Source of the DNA: Macrotrachela quadricornifera
Taxonomy: Eukaryota; Rotifera; Eurotatoria; Philodinida; Philodinidae
NCBI GenBank assembly: GCA_022393335.1
Contig: JAJEKB010001194.1
Coordinates: 243,855-307,854 of the forward strand
Length of the DNA: 64,000 bases
Direction of reading: 5' to 3'
Part shown: piece after piece, positions 48,354-62,771 of the stretch
How positions within the stretch are numbered: position 1 is the first letter of the stretch
Layout: every line of letters begins with the position of its first letter
Notes under the pieces: generated by a model
Database searches by the model: none
Told to the model about the DNA's origin: nothing
The model's input: only the letters and a program-made list of their open reading frames with translations
Translations under genes and position numbers: made by a program

Positions 48354-51300
48354 TTAAGATCGAAATCCATTGACTAAAAATGATAAATAAGCTGATAATG
48401 CATTTGCATTAAGCATATTTATATTAACTAAATTATTTGGATTAATCAATGCATTATTATTAATATTATAATTATTAGAATTTGTATTTGTATTTGAATG
48501 TTTTAATCCAACTAAATGACGATTTGATGATAATTTATTTGTATTAAGACAAATAGATGATGATAATCTTTGATTACTATTTGATGATATTGAAGATTTT
48601 TTTAAGCCCATAATTTTTTTAATATTTTCTTCAAATAAAATAGTACCTTTCGATTTTGATAAATGTGTTGAATCTTCAAAACAATTACGTATATCATGTG
48701 AAATATTTGGATGAGGAATAATAAATACTTTTAATTCTGGTGATGCCATAGCTAAATAATTTATTCATGTATATTTATATATATATATAAATTATAAAAA
48801 AGTATCATTTAATTAACCTTGTAATAAATAATTTAATTTTTCTGTTTTTATTCGACTTTCATCATTTGATTGTCGAGGAAAAATAAGTGAAATATAAACT
48901 TCTGATTGTGGACTAACAGTTTTTGTTGTTACAATTAATTCTTTTATTTGTTCACTAACTTCTTGTTCACTTAATTTATCACGATTAAGATCATTTGCAC
49001 CAATATGAAACATACTTTTTATATTTAATTATATTAAATTAATTCATTGAGAAAAAAAAACAAACACTTACATTTTTTTTGTACCAATAAAACGTGTTGT
49101 TTGAATAAATTCAAGAGCTTGTGCTATTCGTTTACCACGCTAAATAAAATAATATTTTTTATTTAATTATTAAAATAAATAATATAATTTACCATTGTTT
49201 TAATATATGTTTTTCTTTCAATATCAAATCGTGCTGGATCAAGATATTTCAATGCTGAATCACCAATAAGAACATTTTCAAATGTTAATGTTCGTTCTGC
49301 TCGATATTTTAATGTATTATTTATTGTTTGTTGATTATTATCAATAATTTTATTTGTTCGGATATTTATATTTGTATTATCAAGTATAATATGATTATTA
49401 TTTTGTGCCATTGTATAATTACATATTGAACTATTTGATGATAAATCTAAAATTAGATTGTTCTTTTTTTTATTTATAAATTGTTTGATTTATATTTTAT
49501 TACCAATATTTTCATTATTAGTTGTTGTTGAATCTATTTGTTTAATATGATCATTTGTATTTTTTGATGATGATGATGATGTTAATTGTTCTGATATAGC
49601 AATTTCACTTAATCGTCGTTGAACATATTCACAAATTTTTGATTCCATTGTATTTTCTAGATTAAGTACTTCATATATAAGAAGAGTTAATTGTTGTCGA
49701 AGTTTTGAACAATTTTCACATCGATTTGTATTATTTATTGTTGAATCACCACTACCACCACCACCTCCAAATGATTGATGATTTGTAATACATGAATCAT
49801 CATTAGTTGGAATTAATGGATCTTGAATTACATTTGCTAAAGCCGCATGAACGGCTTGACTAAGTGTAGATGTGCTTGTTAGATGGTCTGATGAGGAAGT
49901 TAACTCTATAATTACAAAGAAATTATAATTTATTTTAATAAAAAGGAAAAAACAAATCTTTTAACTTATAATTAATTATTAGAGTAAACGTATATTTCAA
50001 TAAGAAACAAAAACAACCGTCTAATATAATTAATTTAATCAATAAGAATAAATTTTTTTTATTTTGATAAATATCTAAAAGATATTTATAGAAAATCATG
50101 ACTTACAACACGACTTGTAATCAACGAAAAACAAAAAAAAACTCGAGCAATTGGGCGGAGTTTGAATATCATATCAAAAGAACTTAGAATAAACAAAATG
50201 AAGATATTCAAAAATTAGCATTATATTCATTTTTTATCATTAATTATTTATTTCATGGTTATATTAAGAAATTAATCCAAGCAAAAGCATAAAATTTATG
50301 TATAATGAAACTTGTTAGAATATCAGTAATTCTTTTCAGACAGTTCAACGTGTTCTTCATCAAGAATTCATGTACTCATTATTTAATTTAAAGGTTATCT
50401 ATATGTACGCAGTATTATATTTAATAAAAATTACATATAATCAATCTCGATCATCCATAATAAAAGAAAAAACATTAGAGAAGAAAATAAACGAACCAAT
50501 TATGAACGAATTTCCTGTGTTGATTAAATAAAATATAACAAAAAAAAAGAGAGATATTAATTAACAAGTACTATAACTTTTTTTTTTTGTATTGAATATT
50601 TTAATAATGAAAAAAATTAATTATCATTATGAATAATTTTTTCTTTTATTATTTAAAAATAATTTTAATTAACTTATAGAATAGCTAATGTTTGCGGAAA
50701 TGAAAAAGATTTCTTATGCTATGAACACAACAGTTTAAGAATTTTATTCCTTGAACAATAAGTAATTTGATCTTATTCTATTCTCTTCAAATAATACCTC
50801 ATTTGTAAATGTAAAACATTCAAATTTGTTTTTTTCTTTTGATGAAGAAAAAGAAGCCGAAAATAATTGAATAGTAATATATTGTATTTTTTTAACCTTT
50901 AATTGAATTTAATGAGAATTTCTATTCTTTCACTCGATTTCATAAATGTTTTGTTTATGCTTGAACTATAATATGAACAACTAGGCAACTCATTCATCGA
51001 TTAAAGGTCAGTCTGATATATTCTACTCGTGTAACAGAACTCACTACGGTTGACGATGAACTAATCTATAATTAATACTGTGCTTCTTGACAGATCAGAT
51101 GAAAATAGACTATAGAAATAAATCATTCTAATCCTACTTTGACTTCGTCACATCTTATAAAATATTTAGATTAATATTATAATAAAATCTACAATTTAAA
51201 AAAATCATTTACACATGAATTATTCAATTTTTCTTTTACAGGTCATAAGAAATTTATAATACAACATAATTTAATTATCATAAAATGCTTTGCATATCAT

Positions 51301-51507
51301 CATTTCACTCTTATTTTTCTCATTAACAAAATGATTTAAATTAAAATTCTTTATATTATTACCTCGATGTCCTGTTAAGAATTTTTTAGTTAAATTTGAA
51401 TCAATCTGTTGATGTTCATTAACCATCAAATTTTTTGATGTTATATTCGAAAATGTATTTTGATTTAAATTAGTATTATCTTCCGATGAATTAAGAATCG
51501 TAGACAT
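48354..51507 (-). CDS. SGNH-hydrolase-domain protein with disordered N-terminus
   Basis: Exon 1 (51507-51363) ends in phase 1 and joins, across a 1.45-kb intron, to exon 2 (49908-49504) through a Glu codon. Further exons are at about 49451-49193, 49140-49073, 49013-48819 and 48749-48354. The N-terminal half is Ser/Asn/Thr-rich with a short Cys-containing helical stretch (CENCSKLRQQLTLLIYEV). The SGNH fold follows: block I VLIGDSALKYL with the nucleophile Ser, block III HIGANDLN, and block V EDSTHLSKSKG with the Asp-x-x-His pair. The Ser/His/Asp triad is therefore complete. SGNH domains occur in esterases and also in ORF1 of some CR1-type retrotransposons. No reverse transcriptase is adjacent and the gene is spliced, so a host gene, possibly domesticated, is favoured. 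Substrate unknown. Confidence 0.68.
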
Positions 51508-51790
51508 AATCGTTATATTCGATCGTTCGAAATAGATAAAGATTAATGATAAATGTATTATATTTCGTACCGATATATTAAGAATTTTAATATAAGAGAA
51601 TAATATTAATTTGTATCGAATATCTATATATATAATTTGTTATAAGATAGACCGAGATAGACTCGCATAGAACAGAATGAATTATAGAATGTTTATCGCG
51701 CAATTTTTAATTAGTTTTATTTGACTATCAAAAAAAAAGAAGAAAAAAAAAAGAAAAAAACAACAATAATAATAATAATAATATTATTTA

Positions 51791-53557
51791 TTATAATGAA
51801 ATTGAATTTGTATGACTAAAAAATTTTAATGCTTTTGAAGTTCGTTTCTTTTTTTTATTTTGATTATCAGATAAAGATTTAATAATTGGTGTTATACTTG
51901 TTCGATAATCATCTGTACATTTATATGTTGAAACAGTTTCATATGTTACAGATTGATTTAAATGTTTTGGTCGATGTTTTCTTATTGTTATCTGTGAAAA
52001 TGATAATGATAATTGATGACGATCAATTTTTTGACATAAACAAAATGTTTGTTTAAATGTATCACGAAATGCTCGTGACATTAAACAATAAAGAATAAAA
52101 TTAACTGAATTATTTATTAAAGCTAATATATCAAATGTATCACCTATTAAAAATAAACTAATTATATATATTTATTTAAATAAAAAAAAAAATAGAAACA
52201 AAATTTTTACCAAGATGTTGATAAATATCAAAATAATATCTTGAATTATTTTTTGAAAGAAATGTTAATAATAATATTGCACCTTGTGGTAATTCAGTAA
52301 CAAGAAATAAAACACAAACAATAACTAACATTAATGTTGTACGACGATTTTCTTTTTCACGTCGTCTACCACGTATACGTCCATTATTTATTGAATTAGT
52401 TGTTATAACTGATGAATGTCTATGTAAATTTTCAGATTTTTTTAATGCACTACGTAATTGTTGTATTAATAAAAAACTGAATAAAAGTAAAAATATACAT
52501 GGAATTAATTTAAATATAACACTATGTAGTACAAATACTGTTTCACGTAATGATAATAATTTACTAAATGATGTTTCTTCAAAACGATAAACTAATATAG
52601 TTTTCGATTTATTTGATGATAAATATGTATCATTAAGATAACCTTCAACAATACGATGTTCAACATATGATGGTATACAAAGAATTGTTGATAATATAAC
52701 AACAATACCAACACCAATTAAAGCACGATCTGGTGATGATACATAAGCACTTAAAGTTTTACAACTAAGAAATACATAACGAAATGCAGCAAGAAATACA
52801 GTTAACCTAGAAAAAAATAAAAATAAATATTGAAATTAATAAAATCTTTAATTAATAATTAAGGATTTTAATTCTTTAGAAATATTTTCTTTTACAAGTT
52901 TTTTGATATTTGTTATGTATCATTATATAAATTTGTTTATAGAACTTTCTTTATTCTGTCTACACCTAGATGATTAATTATATACATTCAAAGGAGTTTC
53001 CTTTTTATTTTAATTATATAAACTTGAATAAATCAGATCAAAAAACAAGGTAAATAGAAATATCTCATTTACCATGTACTTATACAATGTAATGTTAATG
53101 TAAATAACATTTGTATCATATAAAATCTAACTTGAAAATATGATGTTGGATTAGGTTCACTTTTAAGTTCATTACTTGGTAAACAATAAAAAATAATAAC
53201 TGCTGGTAAAACAAATAACATTTTAAGTAAATCTGATAAAGCTAATGATGTTAAAATAGTATTTGTTGATGAACGCATTAATGGACGAGTTAAAACGATA
53301 ATATTAAATAAATTACATGTCAAACCAAATATACATACAAAACTGGATATGATACCATGATAATTACGATAAAGTAATCTATAACGAACAAGTGAACTAT
53401 TATTATCATCATCATAATGTAAATTATTATTTAATTCTAATGATAATATTGATTGTGTTATATTAAACATTAATTGTTGAACTATAGTTGAAGTTGAATG
53501 TACATTTGATCGATTTTGAGAAATCGATTGTAATGATGGTGGTGAACGAGCCGACAT
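51791..53557 (-). CDS. Rhodopsin-class peptide GPCR (FMRFamide/myosuppressin-receptor-like)
   Basis: Three exons (53557-53072, 52806-52213, 52145-51791) encode about 478 aa. The extracellular N-terminus has several N-x-S/T sites. Seven hydrophobic segments are visible: TM1 IISSFVCIFGLTCNLFNIIV, TM2 TSLALSDLLKMLFVLP, TM3 in MLFTLTLHCISTWLTVFLAA followed by FRYVF, where DRY is replaced by FRY, TM4 ALIGVGIVVILSTILCIPS, TM5 FKLIPCIFLLLFSFLLI, TM6 TTLMLVIVCVLFLVTELPQG, and TM7 ALINNSVNFILYCLMSRAF, where NPxxY is NSVNFILY. The TM6 and TM7 patterns are typical of invertebrate FMRFamide, myosuppressin and sex-peptide-type receptors. The ligand is inferred only. ATG 53557 is preferred; 53599 is in frame upstream. 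Confidence 0.85.
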
Positions 53558-56500
53558 TATATCAAAAAATGACTCGATCAATAAAGCTAAAATATACATA
53601 TAATAAGATAATAGAGTCCATTTATCTACTCAACACTAAAAGAAGGTATCTACATATATACATGATTTTGTTAAGAAAAGGGCATAGCACAATTCCGGTT
53701 CAGTTAATGTAGAGACTGTTAATCTGTCTTTTTCTCTAGTGCATTCTTTCGCTTTTCTCTCTGTTATTTTATGCCTATGGCATAACGGAATTTTGATCGA
53801 CAGGAGTAATGTGAACAACAGCAATATTAGCGTACAATGGACAGAGTTCCTGTGTTTATGTGACGCTCTTATATATTGTTTATAGTAGACTTAACATTCT
53901 TTGACAGATCACATTCGTAATCTACTATAAACAAACTCAATAATATAATAATCGTTGATGTAGAAAAGAAATGTCGTTCAATATCAAAAGAAAGTAATCA
54001 TAAAAAAAAAATGTTTTCACGTTCTTTTTTTCCTCGAAAGGTGAACTGTACTTGATTGAATAAATATAGAGGTGGTTAATTTAAATAATATAAAATTAGT
54101 ACAACCATCAATCTATCATTGATGATAATGATGATGAGTTAAACAAAATAGGAAGTCACAACTCAAATAAGCTTTTCAAAAATGATAAATGATTAAATCT
54201 TCAAAAATACTACTTACAAAAAAATACTCTATATACACGACAAATACTTGACCTCAGATAGTCTTAATAAGTATTAATAGTTATACAATTGGCTTAAATT
54301 TATTACTTTGTTTTCTTAATAAAGCAATGTTTCACATTATCAAAATATTAATTGAATAAAAATAAGAATAGACAACCTTATATTCAGAATTTAGTTATTA
54401 TTCTTATCATGTTTATCATCACTTAATGAAAGAAACATGCAAGCTATTTCATAATAGAAAATATATTCTACATCTACAATTGTCACGCATGTAATTTGGA
54501 TATTTAATCAAAGAATACTCACGTTTAAGAAATATCTCTTCCATTGATCAATTTATTAATTCACATAGATAAAAAAACAATATGAATAATATCAAAAAAA
54601 ACAAAATAACTAAATAAAAAATGCTTGTAAAAGAACAATTTTTTTTTCTATGTATTGATTTATTTTTTTCTTCAATCCAAACTAAGACCACTTAATAAAA
54701 AAAGCGTAATATCGCTAGAAATGGAAAGAAAAAGATATTTATATATTCGACAACGAAATGTTCTGTTCTTTATCTTTATTTCTCGTTCACATCTGCGAAG
54801 AAGACGAAGAAGAAGACAAAAAAAAAAAAAAAAGAAGGAAAATCACAGAAAGATATGATGAAGTAAAGACAGTTTATAATTATCATTAATATTAGTATAA
54901 ATAATAATCATCTATTGATTCATACGATCTCAAACTAGTACTTAGCGAAAAAAAAAGAACATCTATTTTAACGAAGGTATGTTATTTTTTTTTCTTAATG
55001 GTAGAGACATGTACAAAGCAAGTATAAAATTAAAATTCTTTTATATAAAATAATTCATTCATAAAATCAAACAAATAAAATTCTTGTATAAAATTATGAC
55101 AAAAGAAAAAACAAACAAATCTATCGGCCACTAATTTTTTTTTTTTGTTAAAAGAATATAGTCTTGTTTTAATGATAATAATCATTTGACTATAATGATT
55201 ATAGAAAATTTTACTGATTCTTTCCGTATTGACAGACTAAACAGAAAAAAAAAAGAATGCATTGCATGATTCAACAGACAAGAGAAAATCTTTTAAGAAT
55301 ACTTTAAATACTATGCTTCACTCATTCTATCTTTTTCTTTATAAATCTTCTGAATAACTATATAGAAAATATGTTTTAAACTAAAAATTATATAATTGCC
55401 GTGAACAAGTACTGTTATTACATAATATTATGTTTAAAAATAAAGGTGAATGTTTCTTTTATTTTTTTTTTTTACAAAAACATTTTTTCTCTTAATTTTT
55501 AAACCTCTTAACTAAAGAGATACTCCATCGTAGATTGAAGAATTTAATTAAATATTTCAATATCTTTTAACTTAATTTCAAATAATACATCTGTTGTCTT
55601 TTTTATGTAGAATAAAGTAAGACAGAATTAAATTTTTTATAGATAAAAATTAAACTTTCAAGCATTTCCTTAATAAAATAACTTCTCATTCTATTTCTAT
55701 GAAAATAATCGATTAATAAAACTTACCATATTAATAAATCATAGGCGTTTTTTTTTTCTTTAATATAAAACATATGTAGAATAAGTTCAAATATTTTTGC
55801 AAATTTTCAGTATAATTTAATATTCTGACCTTTTAAATCAATATGATTATATGGTTTTATTTCTATAAATAGTATTCCTTTTCTTTTATTTTTTATTATG
55901 TAGGGAAAGTATGTGATTCTTACGCGTGAATTATTGATATGCAATAAAATTTAATGGAAGAAAATTGAAGATTTATATAAAAAATTTTTGATTGAGATTT
56001 ACGTTTGTTTTTATTAGAAAAATTATTCAAGCAAAAAGTATATCACTATATCATTATTCTAATTTTTTATGTACTAATGGAACGTTCTACTTACCATCTT
56101 GAAAAAAAAAATGTAATCATAGATTAAAATTTGCATCGAAAATAAATAATAACAATGTGAATCTTAGTGCGTAGCTAACTAGCACTTAGACAAATAGAAG
56201 AGCTATAGGTACAAAAGAAACTAGAAGATAGAAAAGAAGAATAGTAAAATTACTTTTTCTCATTTTAAAAAAACATAATACGGAATTATGTTTGAGAGAA
56301 TTAGAATATGTCTTTAATGAATTGTAAAAAGATAAAAAACATATATCACAAAGATTTTATTCAATAGAAATATTTTACATATTCTAAAGAGATAATCATT
56401 CATTATATATTTATAGGATTTAATAAATAAAATATACTAAGAAATAAACTATATGAATAAAATTTTTATTTACTTTGAAAATTTTCACCTATCTTCTATA

Positions 56501-59042
56501 TACTTGGAAGTAAAAATATTAATTAAATAAATAAATCATCACGTCTTACATTTTATGAATATGAAATAAATAAGCATTTTTTTTTCATTAATAAAAGATT
56601 AGATCATATTAAGTTCGACTAGATATATATGATCATATATCATCTATTTGACTATCAATAACGAAAAAAATGAATTAGGATTAATTATTCTGACAAGATC
56701 AGTTTTTCATATATTTGAAATACTTCCTTTTTTTTTCATCCTTCCTGTCATTGTTTTTTGTTCTGTCTACTTCCACCTGTCTTTACAAGATATTTGATTT
56801 GCTCCACCCCTCATTTTTAGTTTTTCTTCATATTAGTATAAAGATAATGAAAAATTTACTCAATCATTTTTCTTTTTACTTCAATTAAAAGAACTAATAT
56901 TTTTGTCATGTATATATCTTAATTAAAAAATACGAAAGTCGAAAATTCAAAGATTTAATAAATGATAACAGTAGATAAAATAAGATTACCTTATATGGAA
57001 TAAATTCATTTTTTTTTCTTATTTAAATGTATAAATTTATTTATATCAATAAGACTAATAACATATACACATCAACTATCAATTTATCTAAAGAAAATAA
57101 AAAGAAAGAATGAGATGACTGTTCAGTCGAGCACAAAAAACATCGATTACCAGTATTGTCGTGCGCTATGATTTTCTTTTTCTCATCGTCCCTGCATGCT
57201 TGTTTCTGTCTTATTCATTGAAAATAACAAGTGTAACAGAGCACAAAACTAAATAGAATTTGCCATCTCGCCAGTTTTTTTTTTATTTTCTCGTCGTCTT
57301 TAACAATTCTTTTATGCCTTTCTCTATTTTTCTGTCTTGTCTTTAGAAATGCTTGTCTGGTGCTTCAATATACTTATTGTTCATTGATTTGCTGATTGAA
57401 ACTCAACAATGATGAAATTTTGTATCATACAGACTATAATATTACACGTCAATTGATGAGTCAAAAAATACGACATGCAAAATCTCTATTATTTGAATTG
57501 TTTCTGGGAATAAAAGTATATATATATATATATACAATCTTTTATATAAAAACTTCATCTTATTGTTTTTGCATTGATTACTTTCTTGCATGTTCTATAA
57601 TTTTATAATGAATAAAAATATGCATTCACTAAAGAAATTTTTTTGATCGTCAAAAAACAGAAAGTGCTTTCGGAAATAGAACACATGTCTTAGTATAAAT
57701 ATGATTGATAGAATAGAACAAACTTTTATAATATAATATTAATAATCAATTGTATATACTAGTTGTAAACTTCTTGACTTTACTACGTATATTAATTTGT
57801 ATAGATCTATAATTAGAGAATCTTTTGTTATTTAAATAGTATTTCCTATGACTTGACATAATTATTCAATAGAACAATAAATTAAGACTGTAGGTGGTTA
57901 TAAATTAAGAAATAAATCTTACTTAACTTTAAATATAATTCGTACAATCTTTCTTAAAATGTTAATTGATAGATTTAAATCTACTTTATAAATTGAATTA
58001 TTTCCGTTGTTTATTCATGTTCAATGGAATAATTAAATGTTTTTTTTTGCCTGCTAGGATCATTTAAGAATAATCGGATTTTTTTGTGTGAGAAGACATT
58101 TTAAATTAAAAACTATTCTTAAAAAAATAATTTGTTGTTTTAGTTTTTAAGAACATTATGTCAAAGTATTAAATCAAAGATTTTTATAAAAAGTCAATAA
58201 AAACAAAATGTTTTTTTTCATACGGCTTTTCTTTGATAATTTTCACCAAAAGCTGACATTAAATTTTTAATTATAGGTGTCTAAGAGTATAAAATTCTAT
58301 TTAAAATGTTGCAAAATACGTCTAATCACATTAAGACTGAATAATCTTTCACTTAGAAACATTGATTGTGCTATGTATATCTTATACCATAATCAGAATG
58401 CCTGGGGATCAAGGAGTATTTCATTTATCTGGTGCACTAATACCACCAAATGGATAATTTGAAATGTTGATATAATCTATCTGGTGCAACAATTTTGAAG
58501 TCTGAGACTATTGAAGTACATTCAATATATTCGATCGTACTAACTTCTCGTCTTTCTTTATAACAAAAAACTCATTGAAAGGAAAATAATTTGTATATTA
58601 TTTTATTAATATATGAATCGTTTTTTATTGAATAAGCAAATTATATCAGTTAAAACGTGTATATTTTTTTTTATTTTTTTTAAACAAAAATAATTTTAAC
58701 AAACAAAAAAAAACAGAAGAAAAAAAACAAAGTTGTATTATCCTTTAATCTAATGGATCTTAAAGAAAACTATCGGTTAGCTTTAAGATATAGACATATA
58801 TATATATCGGATTATTTAATATTTAATAAGATCTAAAGGATTAGTGAATATAAAAAATAATAATACTATAATATTTAATATAATTACATATATTTTTCCT
58901 GTTTTCTTATGTCTACTCAAATAAATTTCCTCAATATAAACCAATTATAATAACCTTAGTCTTTTATCATATTTTATATGTAAAGATCTTATGTAAATAT
59001 GTCATGTTATCGATAGACTCAAGAAAGAATAAAAAACGTTAT
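53558..59042. other. Gene-poor stretch upstream of GPCR and downstream of the transporter
   Basis: About 5.4 kb of very AT-rich sequence. Only short isolated open frames occur, with no domain or splice context. A purine tract lies at 54796-54842, a (TA)n run near 57516-57533, and a perfect inverted repeat at 53876-53934. The 56740-56820 and 57120-57360 stretches are somewhat less AT-rich. Confidence 0.5.
53876..53934. repeat. Perfect 14-bp inverted repeat, 31-nt loop
   Basis: TTGTTTATAGTAGA at 53876-53889 and TCTACTATAAACAA at 53921-53934. It lies about 0.3 kb upstream of the GPCR start. Confidence 0.8.
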
Positions 59043-61038
59043 TTAACGTGATTTACTATGCCAATAGCTATAAGCAAAATAGATAAGAAGAGATATAAAA
59101 ATAATGCAAGTATATGCAAACCAATCATTTATATCTTGAAAAACCATAAGAAAAATAAAAATATTTATATTAATTAATGGTATTAATGGAATACCAGGAC
59201 ATGTAAAAAGGAGTTTTTCCGAATGTTTTCTTGGACGTAATAAACAAAAAATAAATGTTATTAATAAATTAATAAATAAACATATTATAATAATTATTAT
59301 ATGTAATAAACGATTTCGATTGAATATATGAATAATAATAATTGCCATAATAGATGTGTTTGGAATAAAGATTAGAAGTAATATAATAGCAGATATTTTC
59401 GGAGATAAATATGTATCTATTGATGAAATACATGAATGAAAAAGTGATCGAATTAACCGTGGAAAAAATGGATCTGGTTCTAATATAGGAGTAACTAATT
59501 CAGTTTCTTGAATTTCATCATTTTCATTATTCAATTCAAATGTTTCTTTTTCTTCTTCATTTTCTTCATTTGTTAATAAAATACGATAAGATATATGATG
59601 ATTATAGCGTTCAATAAGTAAACCAATTGATACACCAGCATAACTTAGAAGAGCAGATATATCAGCAAAACCAATCAGATCCTTCATTCATTAAAAAAAA
59701 AAGAAAAATTTTATTCAATTAATAATATATTAATTTCTTTATTACTTTTATATCAAAAAATGTACTGAGAAGTGCAATAACAATGCAAACCAAATACGTT
59801 GCAATTACTGGTACATGTCGTCCTTCACTTACATAACTTAATTTAGACGGTAATAATCCATCCGTAGACATAGCATATCTACAATAATAAAAAAATATTT
59901 ATAAAATTTATTTGATTTATTCAAAATATCTACATAATACGAATAGTTCCATATGTACCAGAAAGTAAATTTCCTCCAGCACTAAATACAATAGCTATTG
60001 AAATAATGTAACGTGCCCATGGCCATTTTGATAATCCATAAGCATGTGCAAATGCTGATTCACTATCAATATTTTTATATGGAATTAAATACGTCAATGA
60101 TGCTCCAGCTAAGGAATAGAGTAATGTAACAATAATAAGTGATATCACAGTAGCTTGTGGAACTGTTTTTGATGGATTTTTTGCTTCTTCTATAGCCACA
60201 GTTGCCATTTCAAATCCAATATAAGAATAAAGTAATAAAGAACTACCACGAAAAATACTCTGTGGTCCATATGGAATAAATGGCTGATAATTATGTATAT
60301 CACCAAGAATAAATCCTGTTATACCAATAAAAAATAATGCTGACATATTAAGTACAGTTAAACAATTTGTTAAATATTTAGAATTTCGTAAACCAGCAAA
60401 CATAGCTAAAAAAAGAAATATAGTTATACCAAATGCTAATAAATCAGGATATTTAGCAAATGGTGCGTGAGCATTTGACCAATGAATAATATGTTCAGTA
60501 ATGAAAGAACGAAATTTATTATTAAATAATGCATCAAAATATGCTGACCATACACGAGCACTAACACCTAAACCTGTTAATCCACCAATGATTGATGTAA
60601 AACCCTTCAATAAAAACAAATCTATATATTTAATTTCAAAACAAAATATATAGAAAATAGGTCATCATACCACAATAAATGCAAGTATTTCACCAATTGA
60701 TTCATAAATAAATATATATGACGAACCAGCTCTTGGAATTCGAGCAGCAAATTCGGCATAACAAAGAGCACCTATTATAAAAATAACATATTCTTTTCTT
60801 ATTATATTTATATTTCATTACCAAGTAAACAAGCAAAACCAGCAAGTAAATTAGCAATAATAATTGCTGGTCCAGTTAGATCTTTAGCAACAACTCCACT
60901 CAAAACATAAATACCCGATCCAATCATTCCACTAACAGTTAAAAGTGTTAAATCAAATAAATTTAAACATCGTAAAAGTGGAGTATCTAAATCATTTATA
61001 ACTGAATGTTTTTTACGAAATAAATTTCGAAAGAACAT
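59043..61038 (-). CDS. Cationic amino acid transporter (SLC7A1-4 type)
   Basis: Five exons: 61038 to about 60822, about 60772-60672, 60607 to about 59933, 59879 to about 59747, and about 59685-59043. The APC-superfamily transporter signatures are clear: [16 protein letters not shown] at TM1, [20 protein letters not shown] at TM2-3, [35 protein letters not shown] and [10 protein letters not shown] at TM6-7, and [17 protein letters not shown] in the CAT-type loop. C-terminal TM segments flank a hydrophilic acidic loop ([18 protein letters not shown]). About 590 aa with 13-14 TM fits the CAT subfamily, which imports Arg, Lys and ornithine at the plasma membrane. The Met in MKDLIGF at 59687 is an intron-derived false start; the acceptor GAAG precedes GATCTG. 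Confidence 0.9.
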
Positions 61039-61712
61039 TTTTATTTTATCTAAAATAATACTGAACTTTTAATCCAATATTTTTTTTCACAATATTTTTT
61101 TTTTCTCTTTATAATATTCATTTCAATGAGAATAATCTTGAATTCAATAATCAATATCAAGATAGATTTTAAATTTTTACATTTGAATATGTTCAATTAA
61201 TAATCAAAAAGAAATATTACTATCAATAGAATTTAAATAAAATATTATTTCAAAAATATGAACTTGTCTAGAAAAATAAGTATATGAATTTCTAATTCAT
61301 TTTTATTTTTCTTTGCTGCGTGTATATTACGTTGATTATTATAAATATGAAATATTTCATATAAAAAAAAGCCCAACCACACAGATATATATATATTATT
61401 ATGATAAAAAACAAAACATCACGATAGTATACATAAATAAATACTTATTTAAAATACGAAAACAAAAAACAAAAATTCAAAATTTTACGAAAGTTGTTCA
61501 GATTTAAATGAATTTGTGCACTGCTCTTTGTGTGATAAAAAGTAAAAAAGAAAGGTCTGCGTGACAGATCTAAAGATAAATACAAAGTCATCTGGTAAGA
61601 TCGGATAATACGAGAAAAAGAAAAGAGAAAAATATTTATGTCACACACACACACACACACACACACACATCAGTTTCCATCACAGAAATACATGCCATAT
61701 ACTGTTATTAAT
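61039..61712. other. Spacer between transporter and TMEM45-like gene
   Basis: No coding sequence seen. It contains a (CA)n microsatellite at about 61641-61668. Confidence 0.55.
61641..61668. repeat. (CA)n microsatellite
   Basis: Uninterrupted CA dinucleotides over about 28 bp. Confidence 0.9.
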
Positions 61713-62771
61713 CTATATTTTTGATGAATAATGTTGTCGCTGTTCAAATTCAAGTTGACTATCACTATCATTCTCATCAATTTTATCTATATTTATCTTG
61801 GAATTTCCATTATTTGTTTTAAATGACTTTAATTGATAATTATTTGAATTTTCAACTATTTCTTCATCATCATCATCATTGCCATTCTCATTAAGTACAC
61901 TGTAACGATCAAAATCTCGATAACGTCGTTTTAAAATTGACCATACTATTAATGTTTGAATAAAAAGAAATATAGAAATCGCTAGACCAAGCCAGATAAA
62001 CATAACAGTTATTGTTAATATTTGTCCATGAGTTGGTGACCATTTCCAATAAGGATCATCTGATGGAAAATAAAGTATAAAACCAGCTGCATAAAACCTT
62101 AATTAATAAAACAACAGAAAATAAATAATTATTTTTTATTTTTATTCTTACCAAGCTCCTTGTAAAAATGTTGCAGCAATTCTACAATAAGTAGCTAAAA
62201 CTTGATGGGGTCGATTATATTCCCAAATACTAGCCATAACACAAAACATTATATTATAAACAAGTAATGTATGAACATGTATATCAATTTCATCTCTACC
62301 ATGAAGATGAAAATGAAATAAAAAACCTTCGATAGTAAAAGCAAAAATATTTGCTATAAATTCAATTCCTTTTGGTAAATCATATTTTGCATGAACAAGT
62401 ATTTCAATAAATGAAGCAAAACCAAATGAAAAAAACATTGTTATATGTTGAGCATTACCTTCAAGAAAAGTCCAAGTTTTTCTTTGTAATGCTTCATTAT
62501 ATGGATGTTTTAAACCAGTTACAGCTTCACCTAATATACCAATACTTACACAAATTAATTTTAAATATGATTCAAATGGAATTTGCCGTAATGATGATGA
62601 TGGACAACATAAACATAAGAATGTTGTTGTTGAACGATAAACAATTGGTTTTCGATTTGCTTTTATTGAATGTCGAGAATGAAAATATTTTACGGCAATA
62701 CAAAAACCCCACCATATGGCAAACATACCAAAAAATGTACCAGGTAAAATATGGCCCATAAGTGTACCCAT
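61713..62771 (-). CDS. TMEM45/DUF716-family membrane protein
   Basis: Two exons (62771-62155 and 62097-61713) give about 333 aa. It starts MGTLMGHILPGTFFGMFAIWW, as in TMEM45 proteins (an MG-x-x-x-GH-x-x-PG pattern). Several hydrophobic segments follow. The family hallmarks are NAQHITMFFSFGFASFIEIL and the motif FHFHLHGRDEIDIHVHTLL. The last TM (MFIWLGLAISIFLFIQTLIV) precedes a basic stretch and an acidic cytosolic tail (NDDDDEEIVE). The molecular role is not established; family members are membrane proteins of endosomal and epithelial compartments. A possible alternative start at 62762 (the second Met) cannot be excluded. Confidence 0.86.

Noticed and set aside
58741..58845. Inverted repeat around AAGATCTAAAGGATT
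   Set aside because: The arms match only in part, with several mismatches and gaps; too weak to call an element.
61641..61668. Possible CRISPR-like short repeats
   Set aside because: Simple (CA)n microsatellite with no spacers; the genome is eukaryotic.
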